Assembly (NCBI GenBank): GCA_963734625.1
Contig: CAVTHW010000020.1
Location: 1 to 64,000, forward strand
Origin: CAVTHW01 sp963734625
Lineage (GTDB): Bacteria; Acidobacteriota; Terriglobia; Bryobacterales; Bryobacteraceae
DNA: 64,000 nt
Direction of reading: 5' to 3'
Part shown: positions 19,567-29,221 of the stretch, one piece after another
Layout: every line of letters begins with the position of its first letter
How positions within the stretch are numbered: position 1 is the first letter of the stretch
The notes under the pieces: model-generated
Database searches by the model: none
What the model saw: only the letters and a program-made list of their open reading frames with translations
Told to the model about the DNA's origin: nothing
Made by a program: the position numbers and the translations under genes

Positions 19567-19602
19567 CAGGGCTCCCGTCGCGCATTGCCCAAAATTGCCC
19601 AA
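19480..19602. repeat. 123-bp direct repeat, copy 2
   Basis: Second copy of the repeat at 8816-8938, about 95 percent identical, in the same orientation. It bounds on the right the segment carrying the two-component, NHL, receptor and glycosyltransferase genes. The following 19603-19849 has no gene I can support. Confidence 0.8.
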
Positions 19603-19849
19603 GAGAACGCGAAGCCTAGAAAGGCGGGCCGGTTCCCGCGTCGGGGCCGCCGGCAGTTTGAGCCCCTGGACGGTAAGCGGCAACACGCCGCGACAATAGC
19701 CCCCACCAGGCCACGGGTTGACCGCAGGGCGGAGAGCGTCGCGGGGGATTAGCGTCATGACCACTGTATGAATCCACTTCACAATCCGTTCCATCCAAAT
19801 AATCGGCGGGGTTGATTTGCCCTGCAATTTCGCGGGCGAGGATGGGCGT

Positions 19850-20989
19850 ATGCAGATCAAGACAGGGATAGCGGTGTGTTCTTTCATGATCATGAGCGTG
19901 GGGGCACAAGGACCCGCGCCCAAGGCGGCCCCGGCGAAAGCGGCGGCGGCACAGCCGACAGCATCAGCGGCGGGCACGGCAGGCGCGCCCAAGCTCAAGG
20001 CAATTTGGGAGCCGGTGCCGTTTAACAAGGACATCGCCTTAAACGCGATTGCATGCGTGGGGCCGGAGACCTGTTGGGTGGTGGGGGACAAATCCACGAT
20101 CCTGTTGACGACAGATGGTGGGAAGACCTGGCAGGTGCAGCTTGGCGGCGATCCCGAGGCGAGCGATGACCCCCTAACGGAGGTTTTCTTCTTGGATGCG
20201 AAGAACGGCTGGGCGATAACGGATCGAGCCAAGATCCTGGGTACCAGGGACGGAAGCACGTGGGCGGAGTTGTCCACCGTGAGCGGCACGACCAAGGGAG
20301 TATGGTTCCTGAGCCCGCAGGCCGGGCTGGAGATCGAGAATGCGGATTCGACGAGCCAATCGACGCTCCGGCGCAGTGATGACGGTGGCAAGACCTGGAA
20401 GCCGTTAAGCCGCTGCAGCGTGGACGCTATGGTCGGAGGACTGCCGCGCAAACTGGGCTGCGTGATGGCCACCGCTCAGTTCTTGTCGCCGAGCGTCGGG
20501 TTCGCCGGCGGGGGCGCAGAATTCGCCATGGCAACGCGTATGGCCGCCTTCGGCAAGACCAGCGATGGCGGCCAGACGTGGACGATGTCGGTGATTCCGG
20601 AAACCAAGCATAGCATCACGGACGTGGCCTTCTGGACCGAGAAAGACGGGATCGTGGTGCTGAGCAAAGGCGAGGAAGTCTACTGGACAACCGATGGCGG
20701 CGGGACCTGGACAAGAGCGGTGAAGCAACGGCTTTGGCCCAGCCAACACGCAGTGGGCGAGGGCAAGATCATCGTTGGGGTCGGCGAGGACGGCGGAATC
20801 GCTTACTCCTTTAACGGAGGGCGCAACTTCACTTCCAGACCCTTCACACTGCCAGCAAGAGTGCATGCCGTGACGTTTCCAGACGCTCAGCATGGGTACC
20901 TGGTGGGGCAGCATGCGATGGTATTCCGTTACCGGATCGTACCCATCGACTATACAAGCCAGGGAATGATCGGGGCAGCAGCGCCGTAG
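19850..20989 (+). CDS. Secreted Ycf48-like/BNR beta-propeller protein
   Basis: I choose ATG 19850: it is preceded by GAGGATGG and starts a signal peptide (TGIAVCSFMIMSVGAQ). An Ala/Pro-rich linker follows, then repeated Asp-box-like units (LLTTDGGKTWQVQL, RRSDDGGKTWKPL, GKTSDGGQTWTMS, YWTTDGGGTWTRA), typical of Ycf48/photosystem-assembly-like and sialidase-type propellers. In non-phototrophs these are exported proteins of unsettled role. The gene stands alone between the tRNA-like copy 2 and tRNA-Ser. Confidence 0.8.
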   Translation: MQIKTGIAVCSFMIMSVGAQGPAPKAAPAKAAAAQPTASAAGTAGAPKLKAIWEPVPFNKDIALNAIACVGPETCWVVGDKSTILLTTDGGKTWQVQLGGDPEASDDPLTEVFFLDAKNGWAITDRAKILGTRDGSTWAELSTVSGTTKGVWFLSPQAGLEIENADSTSQSTLRRSDDGGKTWKPLSRCSVDAMVGGLPRKLGCVMATAQFLSPSVGFAGGGAEFAMATRMAAFGKTSDGGQTWTMSVIPETKHSITDVAFWTEKDGIVVLSKGEEVYWTTDGGGTWTRAVKQRLWPSQHAVGEGKIIVGVGEDGGIAYSFNGGRNFTSRPFTLPARVHAVTFPDAQHGYLVGQHAMVFRYRIVPIDYTSQGMIGAAAP

Positions 20990-21110
20990 GCTCCGCGGGG
21001 CCAAGCTCAGTCCCGGGCAGCCTCTCGAACAAGGGGGAAATGCGGAGAGAGTAAGAGCTTGATTCATCACCCAAGATCTGCAGTTTTTCGTCTGTAAGTT
21101 ATTGAACAAT

Positions 21111-21200
21111 TGGCGGAGAGAGAGGGATTCGAACCCTCGATAGAGTTTCCCCTATACACGCTTTCCAAGCGTGCGCCTTCAACCACTCGGCCATCTCTCC
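21111..21200 (-). tRNA. tRNA-Ser (anticodon GGA)
   Basis: The 90-nt cloverleaf includes an encoded CCA. It has a 7-bp acceptor GGAGAGA/TCTCTCC, a D arm with GTGGTT loop, an anticodon loop TTGGAAA giving anticodon GGA, a long class II variable arm (ATAGGGGAAACTCTAT), a T arm GAGGG-TTCGAAT-CCCTC and discriminator G. All hallmark bases are present. The 3' half is duplicated at 8816 and 19480. Confidence 0.95.
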
Positions 21201-21223
21201 GGCGCGGCTGCGGTGCGGAAACC

Positions 21224-22130
21224 TCAGTTTACCATGCGGTACAGCGCGTCTCGGAGCCTGAGATACCACTCGGGTCCCAGATCGCGTGGAAACACGGGCG
21301 CCTGACACCACTTTGCGGAATCCGTGGACCCCGCCAGCTTGAGGATCTCGGGCAGCAGGATCGAGCCCGGCATCTTCTCGATCGAGCGGGCGAGCGCGAT
21401 GTCCTGCCGCACATCGCGGGCGATCAAGCCGCGAAGCGTTCCGGGAGCGGCGGCATCGCCCGGCGGAGAATTGCACAGGTACGTTCGCAAGGCCGCTCGG
21501 GCGGTAAGATCCGCGGGATCGCCGACGCCGGCGGCGCTCATCAGCCCAGTCGCCTGCAGGTCGGGGACGACGGCAGGCAAGATGCGAACCTCCATCGGGT
21601 AGGTGATCCATCGCTCGTTAACGTGAAGCTGGGGCTCCACCTTCGTGCGGATCATAGCGGCATCGCGAGGGGTCCAGAGTTCCATCAGGAAAACCACGGT
21701 GGTCTGGCCCGGAATCGCCCGCTCCAGGTCCGGCAAGCGGCCGGTATACGGAAGAGTCACGCGCTCCAGGCCGTCCGGAATCCATTCGCCGCCGCGCTGC
21801 ACAAAGATCTCTTTGTACACGGTGACGCCCAGAAAACCATCGGGGTTCTGGCCCACGTGGAGGCTGAAGGGCGCGCCCGGCGGCACCGTCACGGCGATGT
21901 GATATGAGCTGTAAGCGTTCCTCGGCGAGGCCCGGCGAGAGTATCTCGCGGGATCCGATGTCGGCCCGTCCCGCACGATCCGCGGGCACCACCTCGCCCA
22001 AAGGGTTGATGCGCTGCAGGGCCGAATACACGCGGACCGAAGGCACCTGGGCGCGCGCCGCCCCGCCGCCAAAAGCCAGCAGGACGGCGGCCAGGGCCAC
22101 GGCGCCCCCGCGGTTTATGCCAGGTCCCAT
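21224..22130 (-). CDS. Secreted protein of unknown function, single frameshift
   Basis: ATG 22130 starts a signal peptide (VALAAVLLAFGGGAARAQ) and reads to SREILSPGLAEE. Near 21925 the coding frame shifts by one base and continues NAYSSYHIAVTVPPGAPFSL to DALYRMVN. With one G removed the join reads SPGLARNAYSSYH, which makes sense. The start overlaps the rng stop by 16 bases, suggesting translational coupling. The family (export signal, 'NAY.S.H..V.VPPG' and 'VGQNPDG') looks like an acidobacterial hypothetical. No function can be assigned. Confidence 0.6.
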
Positions 22131-24336
22131 TTTTCCGGATGCAGGAGTGGGTCGCCGGTGACCAGCACCGGCCGCCGGAGTATCTCCTCCAATTCCTCCA
22201 GGTAGTCGTTGTCGGTGGACTTGAGCTCTTTGGCGACCTCGGGATTGACCCGCAGGACTACGTTGGGGCCATCCACGGCGGCGGCGATTTTGAGCGCTTC
22301 GCGCAGGATCTCGGCGATCACGGTCTGCACGCTCTTGACGTAGCCGGCCCCTTCACAATACGGACAGGGAGAGCAGAGGGTGCGCTCCAGGCTCTGCTTG
22401 ACTCGCTTGCGGGTAATGGCCACCAGGCCGAAATCGTTGAACTGGAGAATCTTGTTCGGCGCCCGGTCGCGCTGCATCTCTTCTTCGAGCGCCTGCATGA
22501 CCTTCTGGCGATTCTTGCGCTCGTCCATGTCGATGAAGTCGACCACGATAATGCCGCCCAGATCGCGGAGACGGATCTGCCGCACTATCTCGCGGATGGC
22601 TTCGATGTTGGTCTTGACGATGGTGTCTTCCAGGCGGTTGGACTTGCCCACGAACTTGCCGGTGTTGACATCGATGGCCACCAGCGCCTCGGTCTGGTTG
22701 ACCACGATGTATCCTCCGGATTTCAGCCAGACCTTCGGCCGCAGGGCCTTCTCCAGCTCGGCGGTGATATTGAACGCGTCGAAGATGGGCGCCGGGCGGG
22801 TATACAGCTTGATCCGTGGAACCAGGTCCGGCTGGGAACGCTCGGCGAAGTGCAATACGCCCGCGTAGATATCTTCTCTATCCACCCAGACGGCCTTGAA
22901 ATTCCCGGCGAGCTGATCGCGGAGCAGCCGCTGCACGATGTCCAGGTCATGATGGATGAGCGCCGGCGCCGGCCTCTTCTCCGCCTTCTGGCGGATGTCC
23001 AGCCAGAGGTTGTAGAGGAACATCATGTCGGCCGCTATTTCCCGCTCGGGCTTCCCTTCCCCAGCCGTCCGCACGATGTAACCGCCCGAGATGCCGGCAC
23101 GGTGGTTCTGGAGGATCTTGCGCAGGCGCAGACGCTCCTCATCGGAGGCGATCTTCCGGGAGACGCCGAGGTGCTCGACGGTTGGCATGTAGACCACGTA
23201 CCGGCCGGGCAAGGCGATGTAGGACGTGATGCGAGCCCCCTTCTGACCTAGAGGCTCCTTGGCGACCTGGACCAGGATTTCCTGCCCTTCGCGCAGCAAA
23301 TCGCTGATGGAGAGCGTGGGGCGATCCGGAGCGGCGAGGGCGGGCTCCGCCGTCCGCGGACTCGCGGCGAGATCCGGCTTTTCGGACGGAGGCGCGCCCC
23401 GGAGTCCGGAGCCGCCGGCGCCGTCACGCGTCTTTCGGCGCAGCCGCCGGGAAACGCGGTGCGGATAGCGGGAAGCACCCTCCCTCAGATCGGCTCTGAG
23501 TTCGGCGGTCGGTTCGGCCGGCGGGCTTCGGCGGTTGCTTCGGCTTCGGCGGGAACAGCTTCGTCGGCTTCAGGGCCGGAAGCTTCGGCTTCAGCTTCCT
23601 CGATTGCCTCTTCGGCGGCCGGTTCCTCTACGCTCTCAGCTTCAGCCGGGGGCTCGACCTCAACATCCGGTTCCGAAGCTACTATCTCCGGCGCCTCTTC
23701 AGCCGCCTCCGCCGGTTCAGGTTCAGGCTCGGCGTAAATCATTTCCGGCAACTGGTTCGGCGATATCTCGACCGATTCCGGCCGGTACTTGGCCAACGAT
23801 TCTCCGGGAAGGACCGCGAAATCCGTTTCCGAATTCACGGCGGACTGCTCCTCGGCGGGTGCGGCCTCGGGTGCGGCCTCAGGTGCGGCAGCGGGTCCCG
23901 AAGAGGCGTACTTGGCATCTGGAAAGCCTCTTCCGCGATTGCGCCGCCGCCTGGAACGGCGGGCCCTGCGGTCCTTATTCTCGGTCTCGGAAGCTGCTTC
24001 CGAGGCGGGAGGAGGGGCGGCCGCCGGAGCGGCGGCGCGCGGCTCGGTTCTCTCGGCCACCCGCCCGCGATCTTCGGCGGGCGCGGCCATCTTGTCGTAT
24101 TCCTCGTTCTCCTCGAAGAAGTCCGAAACGTACAAAAACGCGTCTCTTTCGAGCCCGATATCCACGAAGGCGGACTGCATTCCGGGGAGCACACGGGTCA
24201 CGCGGCCCTTGTGAATGCTGCCGGCCAGGGAATATTCGTCAGAACGTTGAAAGCAGATCTCGACCAATTGGTCGTCTTCCAGAACCGCCACCTGTGTTTC
24301 GTGGCGGGTGGAAGAAATCACTAACTCTTTTCCCAT
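22115..24336 (-). CDS. rng: Ribonuclease E/G family with large disordered insertion in the S1 domain; one frameshift
   Basis: ATG 24336 with strong SD (GAGGAG) begins GKELVISSTRHETQVAVLED and the first part of the S1 domain (GRVTRVLPGMQSAFVDIGLE). After FLYVSDFFEENEEYDK comes an insertion of about 290 residues, acidic and Pro/Ala/Glu-rich with an Arg patch (RRARRSRRRRNRGRG). S1 then resumes at TLSISDLLREGQEILVQV. The DNase I-like catalytic domain has AIDVNTG and VDFIDMDERKN aspartates, and a Zn-link CPYC. The frame shifts by one base near 23520 inside the linker; a +1 base correction gives continuous coding. The product would process rRNA and mRNA. It follows the mre/mrd operon. Confidence 0.85.
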
Positions 24337-24633
24337 GAAAACTCCTCACTTGTCAGGAAGCGAAGAGCGCGGCAACGCGAAGGGTTCGAGGCCGGGCCTG
24401 CACCGGGCCGGATTCTAGGGCCCTGCAAGCCGCAAACTGCAACTGCACCAACAGTGAATATTGCACGTGCTCGCCGGACACCTTGTCGGGCGCCTCTGGC
24501 GGCACGGACGGAACGCTTTAGGCCCGCGCTATTCGGCGCAGGCGCCCGGGGCGTCCTCGGTCCGCGTACATACCGTGCTCACACTCAAAACTCTTTTGCC
24601 TCGTTCGCCTTGCGGCGCGACGTCTCGATCGCT
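24337..24633. other. Spacer between rng and mrdB
   Basis: 297 bases with no supported gene. The rng ribosome-binding site lies at its left end. The rest is GC-rich sequence with short direct repeats of gccgggc. A promoter or mRNA leader for rng probably lies here, but no clear -35/-10 pair stands out. Confidence 0.35.
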
Positions 24634-25734
24634 TCAGTTAACAAACCGCTGGAGCCTGACGTTGTTTACCAGCCCTAGCATCGCGAATACGGTAAGGGCG
24701 CTGGAACCGCCATAGCTCATCAGCGGCAAAGGGATGCCGGTCACAGTCATCTTGCCCACCAACATCCCAACATTGACCAATATGTGAAACAGCATCGACG
24801 CACAAACGCCCATGCAGATGTACATGCCGGCGCGATCCGGCGCCGCTTGCGCACTCTGAACGATCTGCATGAGCAACAGAAAATACAGACCTAGAACAAA
24901 TACAACTCCTACAAAACCATGCTCCTCGGCAAAGGCCGAAAGAATAAAATCCATGTGCGGGACCGGCAGGAACCGCAATTGCGTTTGGGACCCCTGCGTG
25001 ACGCCCTTGCCCCACATGCCGCCGGAGCCTACCGCTATCTTGGACTGAATCACCTGGTAACCCGAGCCCAAGGGGTCCCGGCCCGGATCCTGAAACGACA
25101 TGATCCGGTCCTTCTGATAGTCCTTGAGGAACATCCAAGCCACCGGCATGACCAGCACCAGCGCCAGGACGATGGCCGCCCAATGCCGCCATCGCAGGCC
25201 GGAGAAGAATATGCCCGCGCCAATGATCGCCGCGTAAGTCAGAGCCGTACCCAAATCGGGCTGCTTGTACACCAGCACCATAGGAACCGCCACCAGCGCC
25301 ACCAACTTCAGCACGTCCAAAAGGCCGGGACGGTCGCTCCTTAGCTCACTCAAGTACCGGGCCGTAAGTAATATTATCACTAGTTTAGCGAATTCTGAAA
25401 GCTGAAGTCTAAACCCGAAGGGCATGGGGATCCAGCGCCGCGAGCCAAAAACCTCCCGGCCCAGAAACAGCACCAGAATCAGCGCCACGACAGAGGCTGC
25501 ATACAGAATGGGCACGTTCTCGAGCAGGGTGTGATAGTCGATCTTGGAGGTGACATACATTACGGCCAACCCGGCCACGACGTACAGAGCCTGCTTCCAC
25601 CAATCGCGCCGGAAGTCCGTGCCGAGCGTCGCGCTGTAGATCTGCAAAATCCCCAAGGCGCAGATACTCAGGGCCAGCCCAATCAGAGTCCAGTCCAGGT
25701 CGCGCACCGACCGGTACTGAGCTGTGCCTCTCAC
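24634..25734 (-). CDS. mrdB: Rod shape-determining peptidoglycan polymerase RodA (SEDS family)
   Basis: About 366 residues with roughly 10 membrane spans. SEDS hallmarks are present: SICALGILQIYSAT at the start, 'QLSEFAKLVIIL', 'VYKQPDLGTALTY', 'VAWMFLKDYQKDRIMSF', 'HMDFILSAFAEEHGFVG' and C-terminal 'GIPLPLMSYGGSSAL'. I place the start at GTG 25734, which overlaps a TGA in the mrdA frame by four bases (GTGA). As written, the frame is also open upstream into mrdA, giving an apparent 989-residue fusion that I think is artefactual. RodA polymerises lipid II glycan strands together with PBP2 in the elongasome. Confidence 0.88.
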   Translation of the reverse strand: MRGTAQYRSVRDLDWTLIGLALSICALGILQIYSATLGTDFRRDWWKQALYVVAGLAVMYVTSKIDYHTLLENVPILYAASVVALILVLFLGREVFGSRRWIPMPFGFRLQLSEFAKLVIILLTARYLSELRSDRPGLLDVLKLVALVAVPMVLVYKQPDLGTALTYAAIIGAGIFFSGLRWRHWAAIVLALVLVMPVAWMFLKDYQKDRIMSFQDPGRDPLGSGYQVIQSKIAVGSGGMWGKGVTQGSQTQLRFLPVPHMDFILSAFAEEHGFVGVVFVLGLYFLLLMQIVQSAQAAPDRAGMYICMGVCASMLFHILVNVGMLVGKMTVTGIPLPLMSYGGSSALTVFAMLGLVNNVRLQRFVN

Positions 25735-27603
25735 GGCTTCCCCTTCTGAGCGTCCGTCAAGCCGGACGCCTGCGCGACCATCTGCCCCGGCGCACTCCGT
25801 CGCCTTCTTGTCGAAGTAAGTCTTGATGATGTCCCTGGCGACTGGCGCCGCAAGAGAACCATGCAGTCCGCCCTCCTGCAAGACGACGACCACGATCTCC
25901 GGGTTCTTGCGAGGGGCGAAACCCACGAACCAGGCATTATCCTTCAGGCTCTGGCCGAGTTGCGTCCCCTTCAGGACCGTGTTGGACGCCAACTGCGCGG
26001 TCCCCGTCTTTCCGCAGATCTCGATGCCCGCCACCCTGGCGCGCGCGCCGGTTCCGCCGCCCTCGTTGACCACTCCATACATGCCGTAGGTGATCTTGTC
26101 GATGTTGTCCGGGTTGAGATCCGCCCGGCGTGGTTCCTCTCGGGGAGCGCCGGCCACGAGATGGGGCTTGTACCACACGCCGCCCATGGCCAGACCGCCG
26201 ATGGCATAAGCCATTTGCAGTGGAGTGACGGTCAGCGCGCCCTGTCCGATGGACACCGAGATGGTCTCGCCGGCATACCATTTCTCGCGGGCGGTTTGAA
26301 TCTTCCAGCGCGAGGAGGGCACCAGGCCTTCGGCCTCGCCGGGCAGGTCGATGCCGGTCTTCTTTCCCAAGCCGCAAAGCTCGGCGTATTGAGCGATTTT
26401 GTCGATCCCCAGCTTATTTCCTACGGTGTAAAAGAAGACGTCGCAGGATTGCACCAAACCGCGGTGAACATCGACCGTGCCGTGCCCGCCTCTCAAGTGG
26501 CACTTGAAAAAACGCCCGTAAAACGTTGCACCGCCACCGCAGTTCGCGGTGAAAGAGTCGTCAATCACGCCGCTTTCCAAACCCGCCAGCGCCATGATCG
26601 GCTTAAAGATCGACCCCGGCGCAAGCTGAGCCTGCAGGGCGCGGTTCAACATGGGGTTGTCCGGATTATTGACCAGCGCCCCCCACTGAGCGGTGCGGAT
26701 GCCGCCGGTGAACAGGGCGGGGTCAAAGGCCGGCTGGCTGACCATTGCCAGCACTTCGCCCGTGCGCGGGTCCAGGGCCACGACGGCCCCCTTGTGGCCC
26801 GCCATGGCCATCTCGGCCACTACCTGAAGGTCGAGATCGATGGTCAGCCGCAGCGGCTTTCCGGGCACGGCTTCCTTGTACCCGATGAGCTGGCGCTCGT
26901 TGCCGCGGCTGTCGACGACGACCTGGCGCTGCCCGTCGGTCCCCGTGAGCATGCCGTTGTATTGGCGCTCGATGCCCGTCTTGCCGACGACGTCGCCCTG
27001 GTTGTACCTGGCAAACTCCGCCGTATTCAGATCCGCGTCGCTCACCTCTCCCACGTACCCGATCAGGTGAGCCCCCAGGCTGGAGGCCGGATATAGGCGC
27101 CGCTGCGCGTGGATCAATTCCATTTCCGGAAAGCCGTTAGCGCCGCGGTGGGCCTCGACAAACGCCACCTCGCCCTTCGTCAATTCCTCTTTGATGATGA
27201 CCGGCTGATAGCGGGGCCGCCAGGCGTAGCGCTTCAGGCGCGACTGCAGGTCGTCATAGTCCAGTTGCAGCCCGTCGGCGACGCGCCGGATTTGGTCCGT
27301 CTGGAGGCCCTCGCGAGCCAGCAGCAGGCTGAACGAAGAATGGTTGTCGACGATGACCTGGCCATCTCGATCCAGGATCCTGCCGCGCGGGGCGGGAATG
27401 GGAAGCGCCTTGATGCGGTTATGCTCGGCCTGCTCGCTGTAGAAGCCGGGGTTGAGCACCTGCAGGTCCCAAAAACCGGAGATGAGGAACAGAAAGACGG
27501 CCACGGTCAGGTACTGAAAGGCGGTGATGCGGCCCGTGGCGAACTTTGCGTCGTCCCTGTGGGGAGGGGTAAACGGGTCGTTTCTTCTTTCGTGGTCGAG
27601 CAC
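25731..27603 (-). CDS. mrdA: Penicillin-binding protein 2 (elongasome transpeptidase), probable 3'-end frameshift
   Basis: A single N-terminal span (FQYLTVAVFLFLISGFWDL), the pedestal motif PRGRILDRDGQVIVDNHS and a transpeptidase domain with SXXK as APGSIFKPI, SXN as SCD and KTGTAQ. About 620 residues, as expected. Close to the end (about 25790) the coding frame appears to shift. In the written frame codons become GC3-poor and read into mrdB. One base less gives KKATEAPGQMVAQASGLTDA and a stop at 25731-25733, with nearly all codons ending in G or C. It belongs to the mreB-mreC-mreD-mrdA-mrdB operon and crosslinks glycan made by RodA. Confidence 0.85.
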
Positions 27604-27625
27604 GTCCAGGGTCCGGGGCTGGGCT

Positions 27626-28159
27626 TCAGCCAGTATCTCTTAGTTTATCCAATAGGAAGAACAGGGGGACGGCGAGCAGCCCATTGGCCACGGTCGCCAG
27701 AAGGAGTGGAAGGATTCCCAGGCCGGCGGCGGAATCGAGCAGCGTTCGCTGAAGAGCCCAATAAAGCAACTGGTGGAACAGGAAGAAGAAGCAGCCCAGA
27801 CCGAAGCGAATGGCGGGGTGCTCCGTGTCCAGGCGGGCGGCCAGAGTGCCGGCGATGTAACCCGCCAGCGTCTTCACTATGCCGAAGATGCCGATCGGGT
27901 GCGCCGAAAGGCAGTCCTGAACCAGCCCCACACTGGCGCCGATTAGCAGGCCGCTGATTTCGCCGCGCCGGGAGAACGCCAGGTAGACGACCATCAAGAG
28001 CGGCAGTTCCAGGTATCCGAGCAGCGGCACGAAAAGCGGGACGTAGACCTGGAAAAGGATTGCCGCCGCGGGCGTCGCCAGCACCACCCAGGGGCGGAGC
28101 CGCGCCAGCTTCTTCCGGCCGCGGCCGCCGAGAATGAGGGGCTCCACGAACTGGTTCAT
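27626..28159 (-). CDS. mreD: Rod shape-determining protein MreD
   Basis: 177 residues from ATG 28159, whose start overlaps the mreC stop (ATGA). About five membrane spans are visible, with 'LPLLMVVYLAFSRRGEISGLLIGASVGLVQDCLS' (read in parts) matching the MreD core, then 'GIFGIVKTLAGYIAGTL' and 'LFHQLLYWAL'. The longer upstream open frame is a shadow over mreC. It is an inner-membrane partner linking MreC with PBP2/RodA. Confidence 0.85.
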   Translation of the reverse strand: MNQFVEPLILGGRGRKKLARLRPWVVLATPAAAILFQVYVPLFVPLLGYLELPLLMVVYLAFSRRGEISGLLIGASVGLVQDCLSAHPIGIFGIVKTLAGYIAGTLAARLDTEHPAIRFGLGCFFFLFHQLLYWALQRTLLDSAAGLGILPLLLATVANGLLAVPLFFLLDKLRDTG

Positions 28160-29202
28160 GGCTTGACCGGGGGCGTTGACGGGGGCTTCGCCGCGGGCGG
28201 GTTGTCGCCGGGCCAGCGGCCGCTGGACTCGGCGGCCTTCTGATACTTCTGCGAGAGACGGTCGGCGTCGGTGCCCACGGGGGCCGGAGGCGTGGCCGGA
28301 GGCGCCGTGGCGGCTTTGGGTTGCTGCGCGTCGGGTGGCGGCAGAAGCGGAGCGCTGCCGGAGGCCGGCTGATCTCCGGGCGCCTGCTGGTGAACCCCCT
28401 CGAGAACCACCAGCACTTCTTCCAAGACGCGCCCCATGCCGCTCGGCGCCAGAACAATCTTCTTGAACACGCCGCCGGAGGAAACCGATTTCACTTGTCC
28501 CACCGGAAGCCCTCGCGGGAAGATGCGGTCTTCGCCGGAGGTGTAGAACCACTCCCCGACGTCGACCTTCGCCTCGCCCTCGACATATTCAACGCTGCAC
28601 CGCGACCTGCCCGAACCCTTCACGATCCCGTAAACCCGGTTCTTTCCGCTAATCACGCCGGCCGCGAAGGACGGATCGCCGATGAGCAGAACTTGCGAGG
28701 CGTTGGAATAGGCCGCGGTCACCTTGCCAACCACGCCGTCCGGGTTGATGACGGCCATCCCGGCTTTCACTCCGTCCTGGCTGCCGCGGTCGACAAAGAT
28801 GACTCCCGAATTGGCGCCCGCCCCGCTTCCGATGACCCGGGCGGCGATGGTGCGTGAAGGAGTGCGCGCCTGAAACTGGCTCAGCGCCCCGGCGCGGTCG
28901 GCGGTCCCCAGTTCCGACTTTAGATACCGGTTCTCCATGACCAGACGGTCCAGTTGAGCCTGGAGCCGGCGGTTCTCCTGCCGCACGCCCGCCTGCAGAA
29001 AATAATCCTGAAAGATGCGGGCGGCCCCGGTGCGGCTCGCATCCAGCAGCCTCGCCACGGGTGCAACGCTGTTCACGGCCCACACCCGAATCAGGCGCAC
29101 GTCTTGTCCGGTCTTGACTTGATAGGCCACCAGCAGCAGTTGGGCAAGGATCGCCACCAGCAACACGGTGAGGCTGCGGTAGCGATTGAACAGCGATTCC
29201 AT
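28156..29202 (-). CDS. mreC: Rod shape-determining protein MreC
   Basis: 348 residues: an N-terminal span (LTVLLVAILAQLLLVAYQ), a coiled coil (about 65-100, 'QENRRLQAQLDRLVMENRYL') and the paired beta-barrel domain (AARVIGSGAGANSGVIFVDR; GVVGKVTAAYSNASQVLLI). A Pro/Ala-rich C-terminal tail of about 65 residues goes beyond the usual fold. It lies 19 bases downstream of mreB and overlaps mreD by four bases. It is a periplasmic scaffold that activates PBP2. Confidence 0.88.
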   Translation of the reverse strand: MESLFNRYRSLTVLLVAILAQLLLVAYQVKTGQDVRLIRVWAVNSVAPVARLLDASRTGAARIFQDYFLQAGVRQENRRLQAQLDRLVMENRYLKSELGTADRAGALSQFQARTPSRTIAARVIGSGAGANSGVIFVDRGSQDGVKAGMAVINPDGVVGKVTAAYSNASQVLLIGDPSFAAGVISGKNRVYGIVKGSGRSRCSVEYVEGEAKVDVGEWFYTSGEDRIFPRGLPVGQVKSVSSGGVFKKIVLAPSGMGRVLEEVLVVLEGVHQQAPGDQPASGSAPLLPPPDAQQPKAATAPPATPPAPVGTDADRLSQKYQKAAESSGRWPGDNPPAAKPPSTPPVKP

Positions 29203-29221
29203 GGTTCACCCGCCGGACGGG

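Noticed and set aside
25861..27096. Long plus-strand frame opposite mrdA (also 22139-23251 opposite rng and 29186-30223 opposite mreB)
   Set aside because: These are antisense shadows of strongly GC3-biased genes, with Arg/Ala/Gly-rich translations and no domain features.
24634..27603. Natural PBP2-RodA fusion protein
   Set aside because: Codon composition and a GTGA stop/start overlap one frame away point to two separate genes with a one-base error; kept as a finding to be tested.
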